NCBI GenBank assembly: GCA_019116525.1
Contig: DXBM01000059.1
Location: forward strand, 1 to 50,569
Length of the DNA stretch: 50,569 nt
Reading direction: 5' to 3'
Source: Candidatus Olsenella pullistercoris
Lineage (GTDB): Bacteria; Actinomycetota; Coriobacteriia; Coriobacteriales; Atopobiaceae
The position numbers and the translations under genes were made by a program. Of this stretch, positions 7,373 to 16,476 are shown piece by piece. Every line of letters begins with the position of its first letter. Position 1 is the stretch's first letter. The notes below the pieces were generated by a model. The model was given only the letters and a program-made list of their open reading frames with translations, did no database searches and was not told the DNA's origin.

Positions 7373-8481
7373 TGGGCGAGAAGGACCTCAGCTCGCGCCT
7401 TCTCGCGCTCTCGCCAGAGCGCCCGATCGCGCCGGGCGCCGCGCGCGCCCTCGTGCGGGGCGCCCTGCTCGCGGCTCCGTCGGGGGCCGCGGGAGGCGTT
7501 CCTCCGAGAAGTGCGCTGCGCGGAACTTCTCTGCGGAGTGCCTCCCGCGACCTGCGGTCGGTTTGTGCGATTGGGGCGTTCGACGGGGTGCACGAGGGGC
7601 ATCGGGCGCTTCTCGCCCGGGCGCGCGCTGAGGCCGAGGCGCGAGGGGACGAGCTCGTCGTGGTGACGTTCTCTCCTGACCCGTCGCGCGTCCTCACTCC
7701 GGTTGACCCGCAGCCGCAGCTCCTCTCCTGCGAGGACCGGCTTCGCGCGCTCGCGATCGCCCCCGGCGTGGATCGGCTCGTCACGATTCCCTTCACCCCC
7801 GAGCTCGCCGCGCTGCCCTATGAGCGGTTCGTGCGAGAGGAGCTCGGCTCGCGCATGGCGCTCGACTGCGTCGTCGTGGGCGAGGACTTCTGCCTCGGCG
7901 CGGGAGGGGCCGGGACCGTGGGGGCCCTTCGCGAGCTCGGGCGCGTCGACGGGTTCTCCGTCATCGGCGTCGCGCTCGCCGACGCGGGGGGCGCCCCCGT
8001 CACCGCCACGCGCGTGCGCGACCTTCTCGGAAGCGGGAGCATTGAGGACGCCGCGGAGCTCCTCGGCCGTTGCCACTTTGTCTCGGGCAGGGTCGTGCAC
8101 GGCCGCGGGGAGGGGACGGGGTTCGGCTTCCCCACCGCGAACGTCGAAGTCCGCGAGGGGCTCTGCCTCCCGGCAGAGGGCGTCTACGCGGGCTACGTCG
8201 TCGCCTCTGGCACCGCGTGGCCCGCCGCCATCAACGTCGGCAGGCCGCGGTCCTTCTCGCCGGGCGAGGAGGGCGAGGCGTTCCTCGAGGCGACCCTGCT
8301 TGGCTTCTCCGGCGACCTGTACGGCGCCGAGGTCTCTGTCGTCTTTGTGCGGTGGCTGCGCGCCCCGAGGACCTTCTCGTCTGTGTCCGAGCTCGAGCGA
8401 GTCGTCCTGGGCAACGTCTCCTGGGTCCGCGAGGCGCTGGGAGAGGACGGCATTGACCTTGGGCGGGAGGTGGTCGCGTGA
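7372..8481 (+). CDS. ribF: Bifunctional riboflavin kinase/FAD synthetase RibF
   Basis: RibF phosphorylates riboflavin to FMN and adenylylates FMN to FAD. The FAD-synthetase domain begins only near residue 64 (VCAIGAFDGVHEGH). It contains VVVTFSPDPSRVL and VVGEDFCLG. The riboflavin-kinase domain has GRGEGTGFGFPTANV and a C-terminal helical end. At 369 residues it is about 50-60 longer than usual. The N-terminal extension is unlike the family and contains a large hairpin at 7488-7549. ATG 7372 overlaps the truB stop by one base. A later start such as GTG 7453 cannot be excluded. Confidence 0.9.
   Translation: MGEKDLSSRLLALSPERPIAPGAARALVRGALLAAPSGAAGGVPPRSALRGTSLRSASRDLRSVCAIGAFDGVHEGHRALLARARAEAEARGDELVVVTFSPDPSRVLTPVDPQPQLLSCEDRLRALAIAPGVDRLVTIPFTPELAALPYERFVREELGSRMALDCVVVGEDFCLGAGGAGTVGALRELGRVDGFSVIGVALADAGGAPVTATRVRDLLGSGSIEDAAELLGRCHFVSGRVVHGRGEGTGFGFPTANVEVREGLCLPAEGVYAGYVVASGTAWPAAINVGRPRSFSPGEEGEAFLEATLLGFSGDLYGAEVSVVFVRWLRAPRTFSSVSELERVVLGNVSWVREALGEDGIDLGREVVA
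7488..7549. repeat. Large imperfect palindrome inside the 5' part of ribF
   Basis: CGCGGGAGGC at 7488-7497 pairs perfectly with GCCTCCCGCG at 7540-7549. Inside, CTCC pairs with GGAG, and GAGAAGT (7506-7512) pairs with ACTTCTC (7525-7531). The hairpin lies in the non-conserved N-terminal extension of RibF and leaves the reading frame open. It looks like a REP-type palindrome inserted in frame, or a terminator-like stem in a region that is not really coding. Confidence 0.6.
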
Positions 8482-10403
8482 TCTCGGACGAGGACAAGGA
8501 GCGCGTGAGGCAGGCAACCGACTTCGTGCAGCTTGTTGCCGAGACCGTCGAGCTCAGGCAGCGTGGCCAGGAGTTCTGGGGCTGCTGCCCGTTCCACGGC
8601 GAGAAGACCCCGTCGTTCAAGGTGAACCCCGCGACCGGGCTCTGGCACTGCTTCGGCTGCGGGGACGGCGGGGACGTCTTCTCGTACGTGCAGCGCCGGG
8701 AGGGCCTGGAGTTTCTCGACGCGGTTCGCTACCTCGCCGACCGCGCGGGCATAGAGCTCCACGAGGAGCGCGGCGCCTCGCGCGGCCCCAAGAAGACGCG
8801 CCTCATGGAGGCCCTCGGCGAGGCGGAGTCCTACTTTCACACCATGCTCATGCGCGGCAAGGGGCCGGGGCCTGACTCCGCGCGCCGCTACCTTGCCGGC
8901 AGGGGATTTGGCTCCGACGTCTGCAGGCGCTGGGGGCTTGGCTTTGCCCCGGGCCGCGGCTCGCTCGTGTCGCTTCTCCGCGAGAAGGGCTTCTCGCCTG
9001 CCGAGCTCGTGGCGGCCGACCTTGCGCAGGACCGCTCGGGCAGGCTCGTCGACCGCTTCTACGACCGCGTGATGTTCCCCATCCACGACGAGATGGGGCG
9101 CACGATCGCCTTTGGCGGGCGCATCCTCGAGAAGCGCGACAACGTGGCCAAGTACCTCAACACCCGTGACACCGCCGCCTTCAACAAGGGCAAGCACCTC
9201 TATGCGTACGACCGCGCCAAGGAGGCGATGGCGGCGACCGGGGAGGCCATCGTCTGCGAGGGCTACACCGACGTCATCGCCATGCACGAGGCCGGCTTCA
9301 CCAACACCGTGGCGGCCCTGGGGACGGCGTTTCGCCTCGATCACGTGCGGCTCATGGAGCGTCAGCGCGTGAGTAGGATCGTCTGCCTGTTCGACGGCGA
9401 CGCTGCGGGGCAGCGCGCGGCTGAGCGCGCGGTCCGCTACCTCGACCAGACCTCGGCTGCGCTGCTGTGCGTGGTGCTCCCGGACAACCTGGACCCGATG
9501 GAGTTCCTCTCGGAGCGCGGGGCGGACGCCCTGCGCGCCGTGCTTGATGGCGCGAGGCCGCTCATGGAGTTCGTCTTTGAGAAGCGCCTCTCCGCGCATG
9601 ACCTCTCGGCGCCCGGTCGCCGCGTTCGCGCGCTGCAGGACATGGCGTCGCTGCTCGCTCCGCTCAAGAGGAGCGTCCTTCTCGACGAGTACGCCACGCG
9701 CCTCGCTGACATCCTCGGCATGGACGTCGAGCAGACCAAGCGGGCCATCTGCGACGCGCCCGTGAGGGACCTTGACGAGGCGGCGCCCGCGACTGCCGCC
9801 CGGGCACGACGCGCGAGCGTGCCGGAGCGCGGCGAGGAGCACTCCTCGGCCGACTACGCCCCCGCTCCGGACGACTACCTTCCGCTCGAGGCGACCGATG
9901 CCGCACCCGCCCCTGCCGCCGGGGCGCCGCTTGCGGCGCTCTCGTCCGACGAGCGCATGCAGGTCGCCGCTGAGCGCGAGCTGCTGAGCGCCATCGCGAC
10001 GCGACCGGACGAGATGCGGGGCTACGGTGAGCGCATCGCCTCCCTCAACTGGTGCGACGAGCGGCACGAGGCGATGGCGTGGGCCATGCTCTCCACCCCC
10101 GACGGAAGCGCCCCGTCCGACGTCGTCGCTGCCGCCACGGCGGTCGTGCCTGAGGCGCCGCGGCTGCTCTCGGGCGGGCGCGTGATGGGGGAGAGCGAGC
10201 TCAGCGAGCAGAAGCGCCTCGATCTCATCGTCGACACCGCAGAGCTCCTCTCGTCGAGGCGCCGCATCCGACAGATCCGCGCGCGCCTCAAGGGGTCGCT
10301 TCCTGATGAGGCGAGCGCCGAGGCGCTGTTTGCCGAGGCCACCGCCCTTCAGCGGCGCGCCGCGGAGCTCTCCCGGGCGCTCTCCTCTGTTTCCAGCGAG
10401 TAG
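8478..10403 (+). CDS. dnaG: DNA primase DnaG
   Basis: DnaG makes RNA primers for replication. The 641-residue protein has an N-terminal CHC2-type zinc finger (CCPFHGEKTPSF, then HCFGCG; residues about 35-65). A RNA polymerase/TOPRIM core follows, with VCEGYTDVIAMHEAG near residue 258 and LFDGDAAGQRA near 303. The C-terminal third is a helicase-binding region with a low-complexity Ala/Pro linker at about 435-490. Start GTG 8478 overlaps the ribF stop (GTGA). The neighbour rpoD completes the actinobacterial-style dnaG-rpoD pair. Confidence 0.95.
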   Translation: MISDEDKERVRQATDFVQLVAETVELRQRGQEFWGCCPFHGEKTPSFKVNPATGLWHCFGCGDGGDVFSYVQRREGLEFLDAVRYLADRAGIELHEERGASRGPKKTRLMEALGEAESYFHTMLMRGKGPGPDSARRYLAGRGFGSDVCRRWGLGFAPGRGSLVSLLREKGFSPAELVAADLAQDRSGRLVDRFYDRVMFPIHDEMGRTIAFGGRILEKRDNVAKYLNTRDTAAFNKGKHLYAYDRAKEAMAATGEAIVCEGYTDVIAMHEAGFTNTVAALGTAFRLDHVRLMERQRVSRIVCLFDGDAAGQRAAERAVRYLDQTSAALLCVVLPDNLDPMEFLSERGADALRAVLDGARPLMEFVFEKRLSAHDLSAPGRRVRALQDMASLLAPLKRSVLLDEYATRLADILGMDVEQTKRAICDAPVRDLDEAAPATAARARRASVPERGEEHSSADYAPAPDDYLPLEATDAAPAPAAGAPLAALSSDERMQVAAERELLSAIATRPDEMRGYGERIASLNWCDERHEAMAWAMLSTPDGSAPSDVVAAATAVVPEAPRLLSGGRVMGESELSEQKRLDLIVDTAELLSSRRRIRQIRARLKGSLPDEASAEALFAEATALQRRAAELSRALSSVSSE

Positions 10404-10426
10404 CGTTTCGCCCAGCCCGTCATTGG

Positions 10427-10457
10427 GTATAATCTGCAAGGTTTATGCGTCGAAGGG
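10427..10457 (+). promoter_or_regulatory. rpoD promoter -10 box and ribosome binding site
   Basis: A perfect TATAAT lies at 10427-10432 in the 60-nt gap between dnaG and rpoD, with no good -35 at the expected distance. GAAGGG at 10452-10457 precedes the GTG 10464 start by 6 nt. rpoD therefore probably has its own promoter besides read-through. Confidence 0.55.
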
Positions 10458-10463
10458 ACATAC

Positions 10464-11828
<1,365 letters not shown>

Positions 11829-11867
11829 CGGCAGCTGGCTCGCCGCAGACCGCAGGAAGGGCAGCGC

Positions 11868-12290
11868 ATGTCAACCAACCAGAAGAGGCTCAAGGTCTTC
11901 TCGCTCGCGCTCATGGCGCTCGGCATCCTTGCCGTCGTGGGTGGCGTCCTCGTGCTCACAAGCTCGCCGATGGCGTCCGTGCTTCGCGTCCCGGTTGCGG
12001 GAGCGGCGACCTCGGGGACCATCTCCACTGAGGTCATCGGCGTGCTGGCGCTCGTCGTGGGAGTCTACTGCCTTGCCGTGGGCGTCCTTGGCGCCCGAGC
12101 CGCCAACAACCCGCGGCGGGTGGGGGCCTTCCGCACGCTCGACGTCGTGCTCGTCGTGGCCACGCTCGCTGAGGTTGGCCTCGGTGCCCTTGCCGGCCAG
12201 GTTTCTTGGGTCGAGGTGGTTCTCGCCGTTCTCGCCGTCGGGGCCTTCGTCTACGCTGGTCGTGCCAACAGGGAGGCCCTGGACCGCTAG
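11868..12290 (+). CDS. Small four-helix membrane protein, function unknown
   Basis: The 140-residue protein has a short basic N-terminus and about four hydrophobic helices: roughly 13-32, 50-75, 88-108 and 112-130. A RAANNPRR loop faces one side, probably the cytoplasm. I do not recognise a catalytic motif. ATG 11868 is preceded by AGGAAGGGCAGC. It starts 39 nt after rpoD and could be co-transcribed with it. A 7-bp hairpin (12304-12330) and the second 109-bp repeat element follow its stop codon. Confidence 0.75.
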   Translation: MSTNQKRLKVFSLALMALGILAVVGGVLVLTSSPMASVLRVPVAGAATSGTISTEVIGVLALVVGVYCLAVGVLGARAANNPRRVGAFRTLDVVLVVATLAEVGLGALAGQVSWVEVVLAVLAVGAFVYAGRANREALDR

Positions 12291-12336
12291 GCGTGCCCCC
12301 AAGGCTCGCCTCTTTGAGTCATTGGCGAGCAGAACT

Positions 12337-12445
12337 CCCTCCCAAACCTACGGAATCGCCTCTGTAACGCAGGTTTAAGCGGCATTAAGCTACCTGAACC
12401 CTCCCAAACCTACGCTTTTCTCTCAGGAGTGTAGGTTTGGGAGGG
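12337..12445. repeat. 109-bp twin-hairpin repeat element, copy 2
   Basis: This is the same architecture and length as the copy at 250-358. Terminal CCCTCCCAAACC and GGTTTGGGAGGG are present. Hairpin A pairs 12344-12352 with 12368-12376, with one A-C mismatch. The linker AAGCGGCATTAAGC is at 12377-12390. Hairpin B has a 15-bp stem, 12399-12413 with 12431-12445. In hairpin B a C-G pair of copy 1 becomes T-A here, and in hairpin A a G-C pair becomes T-A, so base pairing is kept. Loops differ freely. Function unknown. Confidence 0.8.
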
Positions 12446-12491
12446 ACTTTGTTCTGTTGACGCATTCGCTCGCGAGAAGCGTTCCGCACAA

Positions 12492-12531
12492 GGTAAAAGA
12501 AACGGGCCGCCGAGAAATTCTCGGCGGCCCG
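12492..12531 (-). terminator. Intrinsic terminator of tRNA-Asn
   Basis: Positions 12503-12516 and 12518-12531 form a perfect 14-bp stem with a one-base centre. On the - strand the stem is followed by a T-rich run (TTTCTTTTACC). It lies 10 nt beyond the CCA end of the tRNA gene, so it should terminate that transcript. Confidence 0.85.
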
Positions 12532-12540
12532 CGTGCTCTC

Positions 12541-12615
12541 TGGCTCCCCGGGTAGGATTCGAACCTACGACACGCTGATTAACAGTCAGCTGCGCTACCA
12601 CTGCGCCACCGGGGA
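12541..12615 (-). tRNA. tRNA-Asn (anticodon GTT)
   Basis: Read on the - strand, the gene starts TCCCCGG and ends CCGGGGA-G-CCA, giving a perfect 7-bp acceptor stem with an encoded CCA. The anticodon arm GCTGA-CTGTTAA-TCAGC shows anticodon GTT. The T arm is GTAGG-TTCGAAT-CCTAC, and the D arm is GCGC...GCGC. All four helices are intact, so it should be functional. Confidence 0.97.
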
Positions 12616-12640
12616 ATCTGGTGCGTGCGCACAAGAGAAG

Positions 12641-12668
12641 AGTATACAGATGCACGCGCGGCATGCAA
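12641..12668 (-). promoter_or_regulatory. Promoter of tRNA-Asn
   Basis: On the - strand TTGCAT (12663-12668) and TATACT (12641-12646) are spaced by 16 bp, about 25 nt upstream of the mature tRNA 5' end. This is a good sigma-70-type promoter for a stable RNA. Confidence 0.75.
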
Positions 12669-12803
12669 GTCCAAAGTCACATTTTTTTGTCGGGACAATG
12701 ACCGCGCCGTGTCGCGGGCGAGCCTCTGCCGTTTCTATGGGCCTCGAGGTGCTGTGCTAGGATTTCAACCGGTTGGTTCGGAGCACTAGGTCAGGGAGGG
12801 CCC

Positions 12804-13628
12804 TTGGTCACACGTCTCTCAGCTCGACCCGAAGGCTCGCACGTCTCGGGGCGCTACGCCAAGGATCGCTTCATTCTCCAGCAGCTTGTTAACAAGGACT
12901 TTAAGCTGCGTTACCGCCGATCGGTGCTTGGCGTCGTATGGAGCGTGCTGAACCCGCTGCTCATGATGATCATCATGAGCTTCGTGTTCTCGTACTTCCT
13001 GCGTGGCTCCAACGTTGAGAACTACCCCCTCTACCTTATCGTGGGCAACATCACCTTTACCCTCATGAACGAGGCGACGAGCACGGGACTGCGCTCTATC
13101 ATCGATGCCGCGCCGCTGCTCAAGAAGGTCAAGGTCGACCGCTGGGTCTTCCCGGTGCAGAAGGTGTTCTCCGCTGCCTTCAACTTCTCCTTCTCGCTCA
13201 TTGCGGTCGCAATCGTCATGCTTTTCTTCCAGGTCCTCCCCACGTGGCATATCGTGTGGATGGTCCCCGCGCTCGCCCTGCTCATGGTCTTCTGCATGGG
13301 GGTGAGCCTGCTCATCAGCTCGCTCGCAGTGTTCTTCCGCGACATGATCCACCTCTGGAGCGTCCTGCTCACCGCCTGGACCTATCTCACGCCCATCTTC
13401 TGGGACCTTTCGCTGCTGACGGGCTCCAGCGCCCCGTGGTTCGTCATCGCAGTCGTGAAGGCCAATCCGATGTACAACTACCTTGAGATGATGCGCTGCG
13501 CGATCGTCTATCAGTCCAGTCCCGAGCCCATGGTCGTTGTTCTTGCCGCGGTCTGGGCGCTCGCGGTCCTTCTCGCCGGCATCGCGGTGTTCAGGAAGAC
13601 CGAGCACAAGTTCATTCTCTACATCTAG
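12804..13628 (+). CDS. ABC-2 type polysaccharide exporter permease (Wzm/TagG-like)
   Basis: The 274-residue membrane protein belongs to the ABC-2 transporter family that exports lipid-linked polysaccharide or teichoic-acid-type polymers. The N-terminal VNKDFKLRYRRSVLGVVWSVLNPL amphipathic stretch before the first helix is typical of Wzm/TagG. Six hydrophobic helices follow, with the late motif LTPIFWD and KANPMYNYLEMMR near residue 215. The likely start is TTG 12804 behind AGGGAGGG. The ATPase partner starts 15 nt downstream. No glycosyltransferase genes lie nearby, so the cargo cannot be read from context. Confidence 0.88.
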   Translation: MVTRLSARPEGSHVSGRYAKDRFILQQLVNKDFKLRYRRSVLGVVWSVLNPLLMMIIMSFVFSYFLRGSNVENYPLYLIVGNITFTLMNEATSTGLRSIIDAAPLLKKVKVDRWVFPVQKVFSAAFNFSFSLIAVAIVMLFFQVLPTWHIVWMVPALALLMVFCMGVSLLISSLAVFFRDMIHLWSVLLTAWTYLTPIFWDLSLLTGSSAPWFVIAVVKANPMYNYLEMMRCAIVYQSSPEPMVVVLAAVWALAVLLAGIAVFRKTEHKFILYI

Positions 13629-13643
13629 GCCGGGGGTCAACGC

Positions 13644-14399
13644 ATGGCAGACGCAACCACGTCCGAGTACTCCATCGAGGTCAACGACGTCTCGATGATC
13701 TTCAACATCGCAAGCGAGCAGCTCAACAACCTCAAGGAGTACTTCATCAAGATCATGCGGCACGAGCTTTTCTTCAAGCCCTTCCGCGCCCTTGACCACG
13801 TGAGCTTCAAGGTGCGGCGCGGCGAGGTCGTGGGGCTCGTCGGCACCAACGGCTCCGGCAAGTCCACGATGCTCAAGTGCATCGCCGGCGTGCTCGAGCC
13901 CTCCGAGGGCTCGATCGAGGTGCGCGGCAACATCGCCCCGCTCATTGAGCTCGGTGCCGGCTTCGACCCGGAGCTCACGGCGCGCGAGAACATCTACCTC
14001 AACGGTGCGCTCCTTGGGTACACCCGAGAGTTCATCGACGCGCACCTGCAGGAGATCATCGACTTCGCCGAGCTCGAGAGCTTTATGGACATGCCCCTCA
14101 AGAACTACTCCTCGGGCATGGTCGCGCGCATCGCCTTCGCCATTGCCACCGTGACCGAGCCGGACGTGCTCATCGTTGACGAGACGCTCTCCGTGGGTGA
14201 CGTCTTCTTCCAGCAGAAGTGCGAGGAGCGGATCCAGCGCTTCATCAAGTCCGGCGACGTGACCGTGCTGTTCGTCTCGCACTCCACTGAACAGGTCGAG
14301 CGCATCTGCCAGCGCGCCATCTGGATCGAGAAGGGCGTCCAGCGCATGGACGGCCCTGCGAGCGAGGTTCTCGCCGCCTATCGCGCGCAGTTCGGCTAG
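13644..14399 (+). CDS. ABC exporter ATP-binding protein (Wzt/TagH-like, short form)
   Basis: This is the ATPase partner of the upstream permease. The 251-residue protein shows Walker A GTNGSGKST near residue 70, a Q-loop-equivalent GAGFDPELTARENIYLNG, signature YSSGMVARIAFAIAT near 155, Walker B VLIVDETLSVGD and the switch His in VSHSTEQV. It ends right after the nucleotide-binding domain. It therefore lacks the C-terminal carbohydrate-binding domain of many Wzt proteins, which suggests no terminal-sugar check on the exported polymer. A GC-rich hairpin (14403-14430) follows its stop. Confidence 0.9.
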   Translation: MADATTSEYSIEVNDVSMIFNIASEQLNNLKEYFIKIMRHELFFKPFRALDHVSFKVRRGEVVGLVGTNGSGKSTMLKCIAGVLEPSEGSIEVRGNIAPLIELGAGFDPELTARENIYLNGALLGYTREFIDAHLQEIIDFAELESFMDMPLKNYSSGMVARIAFAIATVTEPDVLIVDETLSVGDVFFQQKCEERIQRFIKSGDVTVLFVSHSTEQVERICQRAIWIEKGVQRMDGPASEVLAAYRAQFG

Positions 14400-14434
14400 G
14401 TCGCGCCGCCCGGCACCGGCCGCCGGCGCGCTTT

Positions 14435-14465
14435 AAATGGTATGATATTGCCCTAACCTATATAG
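14435..14465 (+). promoter_or_regulatory. 31-bp regulatory module A upstream of the sugar-locus regulators
   Basis: The module begins with AAATGGTATGAT (14435-14446) and ends with the palindrome CTATATAG (14458-14465). A match of 23 out of 31 bases, with the same spacing, occurs on the opposite strand at 16477-16507, ahead of the PTS operon. TATGAT at 14441-14446 may be a -10 box. The TGGTAT core resembles half-sites of GntR/UTRA regulators, two of which are encoded just downstream. Operator function is inferred. Confidence 0.6.
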
Positions 14466-14472
14466 AGGGGGC

Positions 14473-14961
14473 ATGATGAGAGGGCGTCTTCGCCACGATC
14501 GAAGGGCATTGTCAGCACAGGGTTTCGAGATCACGTCCGTCTTGGTGAGCCCGCCGCCCCTGACGTCGCTTCCCGCGGTCTACCTGGATGAGACGTCCTC
14601 CTTGTGGGCCGTCGCGTATCCGCTGCAGCCGCCCGTCATCCACGCACTCTCGGATGTTCGCGCATGCTCCTCGGCAGAGGACCTGGGCGAGGGCGACGAG
14701 GGCGTGCCGAGCGGGCGTCCCACCCTGGACGCGGTGCTGTTGCACCCTCGGGAGCTCTCGAGGAGAAACGCGGCGCGGCGCGGCCTTTCGTTGGGAATCG
14801 GGGTTCGCGTGCTGCTGGCAGATGGCGCGACGGGGGAGACGGCGATGAGCATCCCCCTGTGCGTCAGCGTGGTGCGGCGCGGCTCGCGCGCCCATCGCTC
14901 GCTCATGTCCCAGGCGGACGGGCTCGCCCGGGCGCTCTCTCCAGCGCCGGCGGCGTCCTGA
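14473..14961 (+). CDS. Uncharacterised 162-residue protein
   Basis: I cannot assign a function. The protein is soluble-looking, with no signal peptide or membrane helix. The middle (residues about 35-60) reads LDETSSLWAVAYPLQPPVI followed by a D-V-R segment. The end has a beta strand SIPLCVSVV and an amphipathic helix RSLMSQADGLARAL. That pattern recalls small uncharacterised proteins seen in Firmicutes and Actinobacteria, but this is a weak resemblance. Two adjacent ATGs (14473, 14476) follow AGAGGGGGC. It is the first gene after module A and lies 9 nt before the first GntR gene, suggesting co-expression. Confidence 0.6.
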   Translation: MMRGRLRHDRRALSAQGFEITSVLVSPPPLTSLPAVYLDETSSLWAVAYPLQPPVIHALSDVRACSSAEDLGEGDEGVPSGRPTLDAVLLHPRELSRRNAARRGLSLGIGVRVLLADGATGETAMSIPLCVSVVRRGSRAHRSLMSQADGLARALSPAPAAS

Positions 14962-14970
14962 GGGGGTCGC

Positions 14971-15723
14971 ATGAGGACAGCGGACGAGACGATCAAGGCG
15001 ACCCCGCCCAAGACGCGAGCGGTTGAGGGCATCCTCTGGTATATCGGGAGCCGGGGCATGGAGGGGGGAGATCGTCTCCCGTCGGAGCGCGACCTCAGCT
15101 CGGAGCTGGGCGTCTCGAGAACCGCACTGCGCGCGGCCATCTCGCAGCTCGAATCGCGTTTCGTTCTCGAGAGCAGGCAGGGCTCGGGCACGTATGTCTG
15201 CGCGCGAAAGCCCACGTTCGTGCTTGAGGAGACCTGCAGCTTCTCGGAGGCGGTGCGCCGCGCTGGGCGGGTGCCGTCCTCTCGGCTCGTCCATGCCCGC
15301 GTGCACGCCACCGACGAGCGGAGCGCGCGTAAGATGGGAGCTGCGGCCCCAGGCAGCGTGCTCGAGATCAGGCGGGTGCGCCTTGTTGACGGCGCGCCCG
15401 CCTCGATAGAGACGGCCTATGTCAACAACGACCGGTACCCCGAGCTCGCGCGCGTCGACTTTGCCCACGAGAGCCTCTATGCCTGTCTTGAGCGGGCGTA
15501 TGGAGTCAGGCTGGCCCACGGAACGGATCGCATCTCCATCACGCGGGTGAGGGCGGACGAGGCACGCCTGCTCGAGGTCGCGTGCGGAACGCCGGCGTTT
15601 TTCCAGGAGACGGTCAGCTATGACGAGGAGGGTGGCCTCATCGAGTACTGCGCTTCCGTGGTGCTCCCGAGCAAGGTCCAAATCGCAAGCACCGGCGGGG
15701 CTCCCCGCTTCGAGAGGTGGTGA
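14971..15723 (+). CDS. GntR-family regulator with UTRA domain (1)
   Basis: The 250-residue protein is a HutC-subfamily transcription factor. The N-terminal winged helix-turn-helix (residues about 10-78) includes GDRLPSERDLSSELGVSRT and the wing LESRQGSGTYV. A UTRA effector-binding domain (about 85-245) follows, with EIRRVRLVDGAPASIETAYV. Such regulators usually sense phosphorylated sugars. The start ATG 14971 has GAGGGGGTC upstream. It is followed 9 nt later by a second, divergent GntR/UTRA gene, and the pair precedes the PTS operon it probably controls. Confidence 0.9.
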   Translation: MRTADETIKATPPKTRAVEGILWYIGSRGMEGGDRLPSERDLSSELGVSRTALRAAISQLESRFVLESRQGSGTYVCARKPTFVLEETCSFSEAVRRAGRVPSSRLVHARVHATDERSARKMGAAAPGSVLEIRRVRLVDGAPASIETAYVNNDRYPELARVDFAHESLYACLERAYGVRLAHGTDRISITRVRADEARLLEVACGTPAFFQETVSYDEEGGLIEYCASVVLPSKVQIASTGGAPRFERW

Positions 15724-15732
15724 GGTGCCGAC

Positions 15733-16476
15733 ATGCAACAGCCGATGGACACGCGGGGCGCGGATTCCCCATCCCATCCGCATGCTCCTCTCTATCTCAC
15801 CATCCGCGAGCGCCTGCTTGATGCCATCGCTCGCGGCGAGTACGAGACGGGCACGCTGCTCCCCTCCGAGCACCAGCTCGCCGAGCAGTTCTCGACGACG
15901 CGCCTCACCGTTCGCAGCGCCGTCGACGAGCTGGTGAGCCAGGGGCTCGTCCGACGGGTTCCCGGCAAGGGGATGCTCGTCTCGGCGCCCTGGCTGGATG
16001 GTGGCCCGTCGCTGGACGGCTTCAGGAAGCGATACGCCGCCCTCGGCGACGACGTGTCCGTGCGCGTCCTCTCTCGGGGCCTCCGGGATGCGGGCCCATA
16101 CTTCGCCCACCTCTTTGACATTGCGGAGTCCGATGCGGTGTACTCCGTCCGCAGGTTGAATAGCCTGAACGGGCGTCCGGTGTCGGTCGAGCAGGCGACG
16201 ATGCCCTATGGCCCGCTCGCGGGCATCGAGCGCATCGACCTCGAGACGTTCGGCCTCTACGAGGCCTATGAGATGTGCGGCCACAAGGTGGCGCTCGTCC
16301 AGGAGCGGCTGGGCATCGAAAGCCTGAGCGCGCGCGACGCCGGCCTTCTCGGCGTTGAGCCGGGCGACCCGTCGCTCGTCATCGAGTGCGTGAGTCTCGA
16401 CGCCGACGGGTGCGCCATCGAGCACGCGACCCTCTACAACCGCGGTGACCGCATCTCGTACTCCTATACCTTCTAG
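15733..16476 (+). CDS. GntR-family regulator with UTRA domain (2)
   Basis: This 247-residue protein is a second HutC-type regulator. Its winged helix domain starts near residue 17 (PLYLTIRERLLDAI) and contains GTLLPSEHQLAEQFSTTRL and GLVRRVPGKGMLV. The UTRA domain (about 90-245) includes RRLNSLNGRPVSVEQATMPYG and a C-terminal ATLYNRGDRISYSYTF ending typical of the subfamily. It is clearly different in sequence from its upstream neighbour, so it is not a recent duplication. The 165-nt gap after it holds operator-like repeats and the presumed PTS promoter. Confidence 0.9.
   Translation: MQQPMDTRGADSPSHPHAPLYLTIRERLLDAIARGEYETGTLLPSEHQLAEQFSTTRLTVRSAVDELVSQGLVRRVPGKGMLVSAPWLDGGPSLDGFRKRYAALGDDVSVRVLSRGLRDAGPYFAHLFDIAESDAVYSVRRLNSLNGRPVSVEQATMPYGPLAGIERIDLETFGLYEAYEMCGHKVALVQERLGIESLSARDAGLLGVEPGDPSLVIECVSLDADGCAIEHATLYNRGDRISYSYTF

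Noticed and set aside
12304-12330. GCTCGCC/GGCGAGC hairpin after the small membrane-protein gene, as a terminator
   Set aside because: The loop is 13 nt and no T-run follows, so evidence for termination is too weak for a separate feature.
14403-14430. GC-rich inverted repeat after the ABC ATPase gene, as an intrinsic terminator
   Set aside because: The stem is interrupted and followed by only three T's; it may merely be GC-rich spacer.
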